Positions 1 to 7,520 of a DNA stretch of 41,351 nucleotides are shown here, piece by piece. Position 1 is the first letter of the stretch. Each line of letters begins with the position of its first letter. A model generated the notes under the pieces. The model worked only from the letters and a program-made list of their open reading frames with translations, was not told the origin of the DNA and searched no databases. Origin of the DNA: Akkermansia muciniphila (GTDB lineage: Bacteria; Verrucomicrobiota; Verrucomicrobiia; Limisphaerales; UBA1100); assembly GCA_945903605.1 (NCBI GenBank), contig CAMDOH010000020.1:1-41351 (forward strand). The letters are read 5' to 3'. The position numbers were made by a program, and so were the translations under genes.

Positions 1-228
1 AACTGGAAACACGTTGGCCAAGCGCTCGAAAAACTCGGTGGCCCGTGTCAGGAAATTCTTGAGCTGCGCTACTTCGCCGATCTCGATTACGACGAGATCA
101 GTCAGACACTCGATTTGAATGAAAAGACCGTCAGCTCGCGGTTGAGTAAGTGCAAAGACAAGCTTGAAGGAGTTCTACGTAGAATAATTGCGAGGGGAAA
201 TTCAGACGCAACTCCGTCTAAGAGATAG
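1..228 (+). CDS. ECF-type RNA polymerase sigma factor, C-terminal part (5' end outside window)
   Basis: The open frame enters from the left edge and stops at TAG 226-228, leaving 75 residues. They form sigma region 4: a short helix (ALEKLGGPCQEILELRYF), then the helix-turn-helix DYDEISQTLDLNEKTVSSRLSKC, the part that in this family contacts the -35 element. Spacing and the CQEILELRYF start fit sigma-70-like ECF factors. The stop lies 8 nt before the start of the membrane protein gene at 237, so the pair is surely co-transcribed. That arrangement usually means sigma factor plus its regulator. Region 2 is not visible, so the subgroup cannot be given. Confidence 0.85.
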   Translation, partial: NWKHVGQALEKLGGPCQEILELRYFADLDYDEISQTLDLNEKTVSSRLSKCKDKLEGVLRRIIARGNSDATPSKR

Positions 229-236
229 GTGAGAAT

Positions 237-1367
237 ATGAACGGTGACACAAATAACATCGAGAAATGGCTGCAGAATTACGCCCAGCAGCGGCGCGCCG
301 ACCTCGGCAAATCTTTGGACATGGACGGCCCCACGCGCGAGATGTTGCTCTCCGAATCGCGCCGCGTCTGGCCATCGGTCCGTGCCACGCAATCCGAAGA
401 AACCTCACTCTGGCCACAATGGGTTTTCGCCACCGCGTGCGCTGGCGTCATTGCCTGCGCCATCGTTTATATTTCGCAACCCGTGTCGCCCGCTCTTGTC
501 GCAAAAAACAACGCCGACTCAATCTCCCCAGCTCAATCCAATCCCAAAGGCTTTGCGAATTCGTCCGCCATCTCTGAAAAGGAATCGTTGCAACTCGTCA
601 CACCGTTCGCCCCGCTGATAGCCTCGAAGAAGGCTGACTTCAAAAAAGCAGATACGTTGATGCAACCGGGACTTCGCGGAATGGCGGGCGCAGCGCCAGC
701 GGCAACTTCTGCAATCGGAATCGCCGGGCCGGGGTCGCCTTCGGCTGAAGCAATGGCGATAGAATCCTTCCGCGAACAATTCTCCCAGATCAAAAGCGAC
801 CTGCGGAAAGAGAATGTGAAGTTGGGTGAAGATGTCGTCCTGCGGAGTTTTCAATACGAACAAACGGGCGCGAATGTGCGGGTGACAGACGCCGACGGTT
901 CCGTTTATTTCGGTAATCTGACGGCAGAGCCCATCAATCCAAACATCGCGCTGAAACCCAAGCAATTGGTGGCATCCGGTAAAATCGCAGTGGCGCCAGC
1001 CAATACCATCGGGGATCGTCGAACCAATCAAGCTGGAGGCGGCGGACTGCCTGCGATTTCCGCTGCGCAATCGAATGATGCGCATTATCAGTCGCGTGCT
1101 GGTGAGTATAATTTTCAAGTCGTTGGCACGAATCGAAGTTTGAAACAACGCGTTGTTTTCTACGGCCAAATCGCCGCTGACAATCTTGCCCAGTTGGATT
1201 CCAAGACTAACAAGGCAAAGAACACGAACGAGGCTGGCCGGGCTGCAAGTGATAATGCGCAGGGCGCGATGCAGTATCGCATTCGCGGTCAGGCTGTCAT
1301 CGGTAGCAGAAATCAGGAAGTCGATGCGCAGCCGATTCCCGCGCCGCGCAATAATCAAAAGCAGTGA
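237..1367 (+). CDS. Membrane-anchored protein downstream of ECF sigma factor (putative anti-sigma regulator)
   Basis: This 376-residue protein has an N-terminal cytoplasmic part of about 58 residues (EKWLQNYAQQRRADLGKSL) and one hydrophobic helix at about 61-80. The rest is a long, probably periplasmic region rich in Ala, Ser, Asn and Gln. A more ordered stretch at about 198-225 contains VVLRSFQYEQTGANVRV and DADGSVYFG. There is no HxxxCxxC zinc anti-sigma motif. The ATG follows AGGTGAG, which overlaps the sigma factor stop codon. Position and topology suggest it holds or releases the sigma factor at the membrane. This is inference from context, since no catalytic or named domain is visible. 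Its last 13 nt overlap the convergent mutY end. Confidence 0.75.
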   Translation: MNGDTNNIEKWLQNYAQQRRADLGKSLDMDGPTREMLLSESRRVWPSVRATQSEETSLWPQWVFATACAGVIACAIVYISQPVSPALVAKNNADSISPAQSNPKGFANSSAISEKESLQLVTPFAPLIASKKADFKKADTLMQPGLRGMAGAAPAATSAIGIAGPGSPSAEAMAIESFREQFSQIKSDLRKENVKLGEDVVLRSFQYEQTGANVRVTDADGSVYFGNLTAEPINPNIALKPKQLVASGKIAVAPANTIGDRRTNQAGGGGLPAISAAQSNDAHYQSRAGEYNFQVVGTNRSLKQRVVFYGQIAADNLAQLDSKTNKAKNTNEAGRAASDNAQGAMQYRIRGQAVIGSRNQEVDAQPIPAPRNNQKQ

Positions 1368-2506
1368 GCGGCATTTGCGCCGTCCTTGAGTCGCTTCAGA
1401 ATCTTACGATGCGCACCGCTCAAGGCGATGGCATTGAGTTCATCCAGATTGAGCCATCGCCAGGGCTTTTCACGTAGGGCATTTTTCGAAGTGATGCTCG
1501 CGCGAAGAACTTCAATCGTATCGTGATAGCGAGTGACGGAGCGACGAATTTGAAACAGTGGGTTCGGCTTCGTGATGGCAATGTGAAATTGAGACTTTGC
1601 AACAGCACGAATCGATCTGGAGTTGGTGAGTGTTGCTCGGGGCAATTCCGCATTTGGAAATTCCCAAAGGCCAGCGTTGACGGCGCCGGCTTCGCGTTGG
1701 CGAACGAGAAACTGGCCGTCACGCTCGATGATCAACGCGAAGAAATTTCGCGCAGTTGATTTAATTCTCGGCCCGAGGTTCGGTAACTCACCGGTCCGGT
1801 CATCGCGTTTTGCCACGCAGTGACGACGGACTGGACAAACATCGCAGCTCGGATGGTGTGGCGTGCAAATGAGCGCGCCCAATTCCATCAGTGATTGATT
1901 GAGGTGCGAGCAGCTCAATCGAATTCGTGCGGCAGTTTGAACCAGCCCTTCAGCCAGCGACCATAGCTGTGTGTTGGTCACTTTCTCCTTCGGATTGCCG
2001 CCAATGCCGAATATCCGAGTGAGAATGCGGACCACATTTCCATCGAGGACGGGCGTGGGTTGATCGTAGGCGATGCTGCAAATGGCTCCGGCGGTGTAGC
2101 GCCCAATTCCGGGCAGCTCGAGTAGCGCTGCAAAGCTCTCCGGAAAGCGGGCGTTGTATTCGTTGACAATCATTTTTGCAGCGCCCTGAAGATTTCGTGC
2201 GCGATTGTAATAACCCAGACCTTCCCAAAGTTTGAGGACTCTGTCCTGCGGCGCGTCAGCAAGATTGGCAAGAGTCGGCAGTGCGGTCATCCAACGAATC
2301 CAATACGGAATGACTGTCGCGACCTGTGTCTGTTGCAGCATGATTTCTGAAACCCAGATGGCATAAGGGTCGCGCGTGCGCCGCCACGGCAGATCGCGGG
2401 CATTTTTGGAAAACCAAGTCAGGAGGTGGCGGATAATTTGTCGCGACAGGGCAGGGGAGATTTTTTGCTGGCGTCGCACGGGCGTATTGTGGCGGTCGCA
2501 TTTCAT
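1355..2506 (-). CDS. mutY: A/G-specific adenine DNA glycosylase MutY
   Basis: MutY removes adenine mispaired with 8-oxoguanine in the base-excision GO repair pathway. The 383-residue protein shows the helix-hairpin-helix glycosylase fold with SEIMLQQTQV (catalytic Glu54), LPGIGRYTAGAI (131-142) and VLDGNVVRIL (catalytic Asp155). The iron-sulfur loop is C214-x6-C221-x2-C224-x5-C230, the exact MutY/Nth spacing. A NUDIX-like C-terminal domain that reads 8-oxoG begins near residue 255 (FFALIIERDGQFLVRQRE, LWEFPNAE). Length is usual for the family. It lies alone on the minus strand, convergent with the sigma-linked membrane protein (13 nt overlap) and divergent from rnhC. Confidence 0.96.
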   Translation of the reverse strand: MKCDRHNTPVRRQQKISPALSRQIIRHLLTWFSKNARDLPWRRTRDPYAIWVSEIMLQQTQVATVIPYWIRWMTALPTLANLADAPQDRVLKLWEGLGYYNRARNLQGAAKMIVNEYNARFPESFAALLELPGIGRYTAGAICSIAYDQPTPVLDGNVVRILTRIFGIGGNPKEKVTNTQLWSLAEGLVQTAARIRLSCSHLNQSLMELGALICTPHHPSCDVCPVRRHCVAKRDDRTGELPNLGPRIKSTARNFFALIIERDGQFLVRQREAGAVNAGLWEFPNAELPRATLTNSRSIRAVAKSQFHIAITKPNPLFQIRRSVTRYHDTIEVLRASITSKNALREKPWRWLNLDELNAIALSGAHRKILKRLKDGANAAHCF

Positions 2507-2720
2507 TTGGCCAGCTCAGCCTGCGCCGACAGAATCCAAGAAGTGAAACCTGCTGCTCTCATCCCTGCGGCGGGCATTGTGCGTTTGCTCAAACTGGTGG
2601 GTCCAGATTTCTTTGTTGTGCCGCGCGAGGCTGCAGTCGTGTTTGACCCAAAAGAAAAATAGTCTGACGCAAGCGTTGGTTTGGTGATGTCAGGCTTGAT
2701 TTGGCGGGAGAGGTGGGCTG
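2507..2720. other. Divergent intergenic region mutY / rnhC with a possible short reading frame
   Basis: These 214 nt must hold the mutY promoter, and rnhC is transcribed away from it. I see no convincing -35/-10 pair. The plus-strand frame that begins inside mutY at 2426 stays open across this region to TAG 2660-2662. Its last 43 residues look protein-like (PAALIPAAGIVRLLKLVG, PDFFVVPREAAVVFDPKEK), but no start codon with a Shine-Dalgarno lies outside mutY. It may be a small gene or a remnant. Confidence 0.3.
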
Positions 2721-3710
2721 ATGCTGGCGCGGTTGAAGGCGATTACTTCGCACACGATCAAGTTGGACGATGCGCAGGCGACGGCATTGGAAGCGCTCTT
2801 GCGGGAGCGTGGCTTCAAGCCGCGCACGGTGCCTTATGCGAGATTCGCCGGTGAGCACGAAAAGCTGAACGTGGTTTTTTATGAGAGCGGCAAACTGGTG
2901 GTGCAGGGCAAGGGGACGGGCGAATTCATTGAGTTCATTCTGGAGCCGGAAATCTTGAAGGAGGCGCGACTGGGTTATGAAACGGAGATGAACCCGGAGT
3001 TGCTCGATGCGCGCTTGGGCGTGGACGAATCGGGCAAGGGCGATTTGTTCGGTCCGATTTGCATCGCGGGAGTGTACGTGAATGAAAAAGTAATTCGCGC
3101 TTGGGAAGATTCAGGCGTGCGAGATTCGAAAGCGATTTCGAGTGACAAAAAAATTGGCGAGTTGGCAGATGTGATTCGCAAGACGCCTGGTTGTGTCTCC
3201 ACAGTGGTGCCGATTGGCAATGCCTCTTACAACCGCCTTCACGCGAAGATGGGAAGCGTGAATAAAATACTGGCGTGGGGGCACGCCCGAGTGATTGAGA
3301 ATTTGATGGGGCAGAAGCATCGAATGAATCCGGCGCCAGTGCGTGCGATCAGCGATCAGTTTGCTCGAAGTAAGGCGACAGTCGCACAGGCATTGATGAC
3401 GCTGGGGCGCGAAATTGAATTGGTGCAGCGGCACAAGGCGGAATCGGATATTGCTGTGGCGGCCGCTTCGATTTTGGCGAGAGACGAGTTTGTAAGAAAG
3501 CTCAGTGGCATGGAAAAGTTGTACGGTGTGAAACTGCCGAAAGGCGCGGGCGCGCAAGTGGATGTTGCGTTGAAAGATTTTCATGCGAAGCACGGCAGCA
3601 ACAAAATGTATGACGCGGTGAAGTTGCATTTTCGGACGGTGGAAAAGGTGTTGGGGCCGAATTGGGCTGGAAATCGCGTATTGCGAGATGGGGATGAAGA
3701 GTCAAAGTGA
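2721..3710 (+). CDS. rnhC: Ribonuclease HIII
   Basis: RNase HIII cleaves the RNA strand of RNA-DNA hybrids. The 329 residues start with an N-terminal domain of about 90 residues that resembles the TATA-box-binding-like substrate domain of HIII enzymes. The type 2 RNase H core follows, with the diagnostic DESGKGD at 102-108, where type HII has DExGRG. Other conserved acidic sites are RDSKAIS (Asp135), ISDQF (Asp212) and ESDIAVAAASILARDEF (Glu241, Asp243). The ATG has GGGAGAGG 9 nt upstream. It stands alone between mutY and the tRNA-Thr/tuf unit. Presence of HIII fits Verrucomicrobiota and chlamydiae. Confidence 0.95.
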   Translation: MLARLKAITSHTIKLDDAQATALEALLRERGFKPRTVPYARFAGEHEKLNVVFYESGKLVVQGKGTGEFIEFILEPEILKEARLGYETEMNPELLDARLGVDESGKGDLFGPICIAGVYVNEKVIRAWEDSGVRDSKAISSDKKIGELADVIRKTPGCVSTVVPIGNASYNRLHAKMGSVNKILAWGHARVIENLMGQKHRMNPAPVRAISDQFARSKATVAQALMTLGREIELVQRHKAESDIAVAAASILARDEFVRKLSGMEKLYGVKLPKGAGAQVDVALKDFHAKHGSNKMYDAVKLHFRTVEKVLGPNWAGNRVLRDGDEESK

Positions 3711-3721
3711 AAAGAAATTAG

Positions 3722-3749
3722 TTGACGGTATCATTCAGACCGCTACAAC
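3722..3749 (+). promoter_or_regulatory. Candidate sigma-70 promoter for the tRNA-Thr/tuf operon
   Basis: TTGACG (3722-3727) and TACAAC (3744-3749) are 16 nt apart, matching 5/6 and 4/6 of the consensus. It is the best pair in the 159-nt gap between rnhC and tRNA-Thr. Transcription would start near 3757, upstream of the hairpin at 3794-3826. Confidence 0.4.
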
Positions 3750-3793
3750 AGCCCGCGACAACTGGCCAGAAGGCCGATAAGAAATTGCGCTCG

Positions 3794-3846
3794 ACCATCT
3801 CTTCTGTGAAAGCAAAAGAGGATGGTTTCGGGATTTTTTGTCGTTT
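3794..3846 (+). terminator. Intrinsic-terminator-like hairpin between rnhC and tRNA-Thr
   Basis: ACCATC-TCTTCT (3794-3805) pairs with AAAAGAGGATGGT (3814-3826) with one bulged base, and a T-rich stretch (ATTTTTTG, GTTTTT) follows up to 3846. It could end rnhC transcripts. It also lies downstream of the promoter candidate at 3722-3749, in which case it would act as an attenuator for tRNA-Thr and tuf. Confidence 0.5.
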
Positions 3847-3869
3847 TTGGTAGTTGTTAATAAACCGAC

Positions 3870-3945
3870 GCCCATGTAGCTCAGTTGGTAGAGCACATCC
3901 TTGGTAAGGATGAGGTCATCAGTTCAAGCCTGATCATGGGCTCCA
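3870..3945 (+). tRNA. tRNA-Thr (anticodon GGT)
   Basis: This is a full cloverleaf of 76 nt with the 3' CCA encoded. The acceptor GCCCATG (3870-3876) pairs with CATGGGC (3935-3941). The anticodon stem CATCC/GGATG encloses TTGGTAA, giving GGT at 3903-3905. The T-arm carries GTTCAAG. It ends 36 nt before the tuf ATG, so both are likely made from one transcript, as in chlamydiae. Confidence 0.97.
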
Positions 3946-3981
3946 GAAACGGAAAAACGGAATAAACCGAGGCGAGAGAAA

Positions 3982-5172
3982 ATGGCAAAAGAAGAGTTTA
4001 AAAGAAATAAACCGCACGTCAACATTGGTACGATTGGACACGTCGACCATGGCAAATCTACGCTCACAGCGGCGATTGTAGATGTGCAGGCCAAGAAGGG
4101 AATGGCGACGCCTATTTCCTACAAAGACATCACCAAGGGCGGCACGATTCGTGACGAGTCAAAGACGGTCACGATTGCCGTGTCACACGTGGAATACGAG
4201 AGCGAAGTGCGCCACTATGCGCACGTCGACTGCCCAGGCCACGCTGATTATGTGAAGAACATGATCACCGGTGCAGCGCAAATGGACGGCGCCATCCTCG
4301 TGGTGGATGCTTCTTCAGGCGCGATGCCGCAGACTCGTGAGCACGTTTTGCTGGCGAAACAGGTCGGTGTGCCGGCGATGACAGTGTTCCTCAACAAATG
4401 TGACTTGGTAGATGACCCTGAAATCCTCGAGCTGGTGAAAGAGGAAATCAAAGATCTGCTCAAGAAGTACAATTTCCCGGGTGATACAACGCCGATGGTT
4501 TGCGGCAGCGCGACCGAGGCGTTGAAAGGAACTGATGCTGGCAAGGCTGCAATTGCTGAATTGCTCGCTGCTTGCGATGCGTTCATTCCACTCCCGGTTC
4601 GCGAAATCGACAAACCGTTCCTGATGTGTGTTGAAGACACGTTCATCATTGAAGGTCGCGGATTGGTGGCCACTGGCCGTGTTGAACGTGGACAGATCGC
4701 TCGTATGACAGAAGTCGAGCTGGTCGGTCTGCAGGACACGAAAAAGACCACCATCACCGACATCGAAATGTTCCGCAAGCTGTTGGACAAAGCCACGGCA
4801 GGCGACAACGTCGGCGTGCTCGTTCGCGGCATGAAGAAGGGCGATGTTGAGCGCGGCATGGTTTTGGCCGCAGTCGGATCGATCAAGCCACATGCCAAAT
4901 TCAAGGCGCAGATTTACGTGCTGAAGAAGGACGAGGGCGGGCGACACACGGCGTTCGGTAATAATTATCGTCCGCAGTTCTATGTCCGCACATCCGATGT
5001 CACCGGCACAATCACCCTCCCCACAGGTGTGGACGTGATTATGCCTGGCGATACAGCGGAAATTTCTGTGGAACTCATAGCGCCAGTTGCAATGGAAAAG
5101 GGACAAACCTTTGCCATTCGCGAAGGCGGCAAGACAATTGGTTCAGGTCGAGTGACCGAGATTGTCACATAA
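3982..5172 (+). CDS. tuf: Elongation factor Tu with unusual switch I
   Basis: EF-Tu carries aminoacyl-tRNA to the ribosome in its GTP form. The 396-residue protein has the P-loop GHVDHGKS (19-26), DCPGH (83-87) with His87 equal to E. coli His84, NKCD (138-141), and complete beta-barrel domains 2 and 3. Switch I is odd. Where nearly all EF-Tu have EEKARGITIN, this protein has [17 protein letters not shown] (51-67). The GTP-sensing Thr is kept (Thr64), but the Arg-Gly-Ile before it is Lys-Thr-Val. This is the only tuf in the window, and the place after fusA is empty. Recognition is certain from overall identity. Confidence 0.97.
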   Translation: MAKEEFKRNKPHVNIGTIGHVDHGKSTLTAAIVDVQAKKGMATPISYKDITKGGTIRDESKTVTIAVSHVEYESEVRHYAHVDCPGHADYVKNMITGAAQMDGAILVVDASSGAMPQTREHVLLAKQVGVPAMTVFLNKCDLVDDPEILELVKEEIKDLLKKYNFPGDTTPMVCGSATEALKGTDAGKAAIAELLAACDAFIPLPVREIDKPFLMCVEDTFIIEGRGLVATGRVERGQIARMTEVELVGLQDTKKTTITDIEMFRKLLDKATAGDNVGVLVRGMKKGDVERGMVLAAVGSIKPHAKFKAQIYVLKKDEGGRHTAFGNNYRPQFYVRTSDVTGTITLPTGVDVIMPGDTAEISVELIAPVAMEKGQTFAIREGGKTIGSGRVTEIVT

Positions 5173-5180
5173 ATCAAAAT

Positions 5181-5205
5181 GGTGCGGCTAGAGTTTGGCT
5201 GCACC
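5181..5205 (+). other. RNA hairpin downstream of tuf
   Basis: GGTGCGGCT (5181-5189) pairs with GGCTGCACC (5197-5205) over 9 bp including two G-U pairs, with a 7-nt loop. No T-run follows, so it is not a standard terminator. It lies between the tuf stop and tRNA-Trp and may protect or help process the 3' end of tuf mRNA. Confidence 0.4.
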
Positions 5206-5238
5206 GAAACTGGATTCCTTTGCAACCTCCATCAGTTA

Positions 5239-5314
5239 AGGGCGGTAGCTCAATTGGTAGAGCAGCGGTCTCCAAAACCGCTGGTTGGGGGTTCGAGTCC
5301 CTCTCGCCCTGCCA
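5239..5314 (+). tRNA. tRNA-Trp (anticodon CCA)
   Basis: This is a cloverleaf of 76 nt with encoded CCA. The acceptor AGGGCGG (5239-5245) pairs with TCGCCCT (5304-5310) with one G-U pair. The anticodon stem GCGGT/ACCGC encloses CTCCAAA, giving CCA at 5272-5274. tRNA-Trp before secE is a widely conserved arrangement in bacteria. In many of them rpmG (L33) also lies here, but it is absent. Confidence 0.97.
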
Positions 5315-5329
5315 GAAATTGAGTGGGCC

Positions 5330-5419
5330 GGAGGGGTGGCAGAGTGGTCGAATGCGGCGGTCTTGAAAACCGCTATGGCGGAAACGCCATCGGGGGTTCG
5401 AATCCCTCCCCCTCCGCCA
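5330..5419 (+). tRNA. tRNA-Ser (anticodon TGA)
   Basis: This class II tRNA of 90 nt has a long variable arm (TATGGCGGAAACGCCAT). The acceptor GGAGGGG (5330-5336) pairs with CCCCTCC (5409-5415), and the encoded CCA is at 5417-5419. The anticodon stem GCGGT/ACCGC holds loop CTTGAAA with TGA at 5364-5366. It lies 15 nt after tRNA-Trp, and its CCA ends only 7 nt before the first possible secE start. Confidence 0.97.
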
Positions 5420-5426
5420 AACGAAA

Positions 5427-5807
5427 ATGATTGAGACAAACGCAACGACAAACGCAGTGACCGCGTCCAGCAACGCGGTGCAGGGCGGAGTCCGTATATT
5501 GGACTCAAGCACGACGGCACCGACCATCGCAGTGCCGCCTGCCAATGCGACGGATTGGTGGATGTGGTTTTGGGTCGCTGCCATTCTCGGTACATTCATT
5601 TTCCTGTGGAGGAAAGGGCACCTTGCTGCGTTGAAGAATTACGTTGGTGAAACTCGAGTGCAGTTATCAAAGTGCTCGTGGCCCACGCGATTGGAATTGT
5701 GGCATCACACGGTGATCGTTTTGGTGTCCACCATTCTCTTGGGATTATTTACAGTCATGGCTGACTTCATTGTGAAGGTCGGCGTTTGGGATTTCATGTT
5801 GAGATAA
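5427..5807 (+). CDS. secE: Preprotein translocase subunit SecE
   Basis: SecE is the clamp helix of the SecYEG channel in the inner membrane. The conserved part is C-terminal: an amphipathic segment (ETRVQLSKCSWPTRLEL, about 74-90) followed by the anchoring helix (VIVLVSTILLGLFTVMADFIV). An extra hydrophobic helix lies at about 46-62, giving two membrane segments. The ATG at 5427 lies 7 nt after the tRNA-Ser CCA and has no Shine-Dalgarno outside the tRNA. An in-frame TTG at 5499 is preceded by GGGCGGAG at good distance and would give 102 residues, so the start is uncertain. nusG follows after 15 nt, the standard pairing. Confidence 0.9.
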   Translation: MIETNATTNAVTASSNAVQGGVRILDSSTTAPTIAVPPANATDWWMWFWVAAILGTFIFLWRKGHLAALKNYVGETRVQLSKCSWPTRLELWHHTVIVLVSTILLGLFTVMADFIVKVGVWDFMLR

Positions 5808-5822
5808 GAAAGTAATACGCGC

Positions 5823-6371
5823 ATGAACAGTCAATGGTTTGTATTACACACGCTCTCCGGACAGGAGGACAAGGTATGCGAAAGCATACAGAAGCGCATC
5901 AAGTCTGAAGAGGTCACTGAGTATATTAACGAAGTGCTTGTCCCCAAAGAGAGAGTTGTGGAAGTCCGCAGTGGTAAAAAGAAGACCACCGAACGAAAAC
6001 TTTATCCAGGCTACGTATTCATCGACATGGTGCTGTATGATGACAGTCGCCGGCTGATTGAGAAGCCGTGGTACTTCATCCGCAACACGCAGGGAATTAT
6101 CGGTTTCATTGGTGGAGATCGGCCAACGGCCACGCCATCGGACGAGATCGCGTCCATCAAGGCGCAGATTGTCGGCGCTGAAGATATTGATAAGCCGAAG
6201 GTGCAATTTGAAATGGGCGAGACGGTCAAGATCAGCGATGGCCCGTTCCAGAGTTACAGCGGTCCGATCGAAGAACTCGACCCGAGCAAGGGCAAGCTGA
6301 AAGTGACAATCAATATATTCGGGCGCAACACGCCCGTCGAACTCGAATATTGGCAGGTGGAGAAGACTTAA
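5823..6371 (+). CDS. nusG: Transcription termination/antitermination factor NusG
   Basis: NusG binds the RNA polymerase clamp and links it to Rho or to ribosomal S10. Its 182 residues show the NGN domain (WFVLHTLSGQEDKV near the start, RKLYPGYVFIDM at 59-70, then RNTQGIIGFIGG) and a C-terminal KOW domain (MGETVKISDGPFQSYSGPIEEL, from about 131). The size equals that of the E. coli protein, with no extra domain. It lies between secE and rplK, with only 3 nt before rplK. No strong Shine-Dalgarno precedes its ATG. Confidence 0.97.
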   Translation: MNSQWFVLHTLSGQEDKVCESIQKRIKSEEVTEYINEVLVPKERVVEVRSGKKKTTERKLYPGYVFIDMVLYDDSRRLIEKPWYFIRNTQGIIGFIGGDRPTATPSDEIASIKAQIVGAEDIDKPKVQFEMGETVKISDGPFQSYSGPIEELDPSKGKLKVTINIFGRNTPVELEYWQVEKT

Positions 6372-6374
6372 TTT

Positions 6375-6800
6375 ATGGCAAAGAAGATCAACGGCTATGT
6401 GAAGCTGCAAATCGACGCCGGCAAAGCCACGCCAGCGCCGCCGGTCGGCCCTGCGCTTGGGCAGCACGGCATCAACATCGGGTCATTCGTCAACGAATTT
6501 AACACGCGTACTCGCGACCAGATTGGCCTCAAGATTCCGGTCGTCATCACTGTATACGCCGATCGTACATTTTCATTCATCACCAAGTCGCCACCGGCAG
6601 CTGTCCTGCTCAAAAAAGCGGCTGGCATCGCCTCCGGTTCCAAGACGCCGAACAAAGAAAAGGTCGGCAAGGTGACAATGAAGCAAGTTTTGGAGATCGT
6701 TAAACTGAAGGGCAAAGATCTCAACGCCTCCAGTGATGCGGCCGCCGCCCGAATGATCGAAGGCACGGCGCGAAACATGGGCATCGAAGTGATTGGTTAA
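6375..6800 (+). CDS. rplK: 50S ribosomal protein L11
   Basis: L11 forms the GTPase-associated centre with 23S rRNA and the L10-L7/L12 stalk. At 141 residues it has the family size. The N-terminal domain carries [14 protein letters not shown] and [10 protein letters not shown] (12-36), the site of thiopeptide antibiotics. The hinge and rRNA-binding domain follow ([16 protein letters not shown], 70-85). The ATG comes 3 nt after nusG, so no L1-binding leader of the E. coli kind fits in front of it. Confidence 0.97.
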   Translation: MAKKINGYVKLQIDAGKATPAPPVGPALGQHGINIGSFVNEFNTRTRDQIGLKIPVVITVYADRTFSFITKSPPAAVLLKKAAGIASGSKTPNKEKVGKVTMKQVLEIVKLKGKDLNASSDAAAARMIEGTARNMGIEVIG

Positions 6801-6812
6801 GGAGATTTCTTT

Positions 6813-7505
6813 ATGGCAAGCAAGCGATACAATTCAGCCAAGAAAAATGTGGATGACAAGCGGGCTTATCCGCTGGCCGAGGCCGTTGGCGCGTTAGCGC
6901 TGCTGCCGCGCGCGAAATTTAATGAGACGGTTGACCTCTCATTTCGTCTCGGGGTCGACCCGAAGCATTCCGACCAGATGGTTCGTGGCACAGTGCCACT
7001 ACCGCATGGAAGTGGAAAAACGATCCGCGTGATCGTATTCGCCAAGCCTGGCCAATCTGCGGATTCAGCCAAAGCGGCGGGTGCTAACGAAGTGGGTTTC
7101 GAAGATCTCATCAAGAAATGCACTGATGGATGGGTCGATTTCGATTTGGCCATTGCTACTCCGGAAGCGATGATCGAGGTTCGTAAGCTCGGTAAGGTTT
7201 TGGGACCTCGCGGTCTGATGCCCAATCCGAAGACCGGCACGGTGACTGATGACACCGGCAAGGCTGTGAAGGAATTCAAAGCGGGCCGAGTGGAATTCAA
7301 AGTGGACAAGACGGGGAATGTTCATTGCAGCATCGGGAAGATCTCATTCAAGCAGAGCGAGATTGTGGACAACGCCCGCGCGCTGATCGAAGCCGTGAGC
7401 AAAGCGCGCCCGTCAAGTTGCAAGGGGATCTATCTGATCAAGTGCACGCTATCGAGCACGATGAGCCCGGGACTGCGTGTGGACTTGAAAGAATTCACTA
7501 ATTAA
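6813..7505 (+). CDS. rplA: 50S ribosomal protein L1
   Basis: L1 builds the mobile stalk at the tRNA exit side and in many bacteria represses its own operon. Its 230 residues match the family in length and carry [14 protein letters not shown], the hallmark [14 protein letters not shown], and the C-terminal [12 protein letters not shown] strong Shine-Dalgarno (AAGGAGA) precedes the ATG, 12 nt after rplK. Only 15 nt separate it from rplJ. Confidence 0.97.
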   Translation: MASKRYNSAKKNVDDKRAYPLAEAVGALALLPRAKFNETVDLSFRLGVDPKHSDQMVRGTVPLPHGSGKTIRVIVFAKPGQSADSAKAAGANEVGFEDLIKKCTDGWVDFDLAIATPEAMIEVRKLGKVLGPRGLMPNPKTGTVTDDTGKAVKEFKAGRVEFKVDKTGNVHCSIGKISFKQSEIVDNARALIEAVSKARPSSCKGIYLIKCTLSSTMSPGLRVDLKEFTN

Positions 7506-7520
7506 TCGGAGCTAATTCAA

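Noticed and set aside
4248-5106. Long antisense open frames across tuf
   Set aside because: They mirror codon bias of tuf on the other strand, show no family motif and have no own context.
5174-5599. Minus-strand frames spanning tRNA-Trp, tRNA-Ser and secE
   Set aside because: They read through two tRNA genes; the peptide RDSNPRWRFRHSGF-like is the well-known artefact of antisense tRNA translation.
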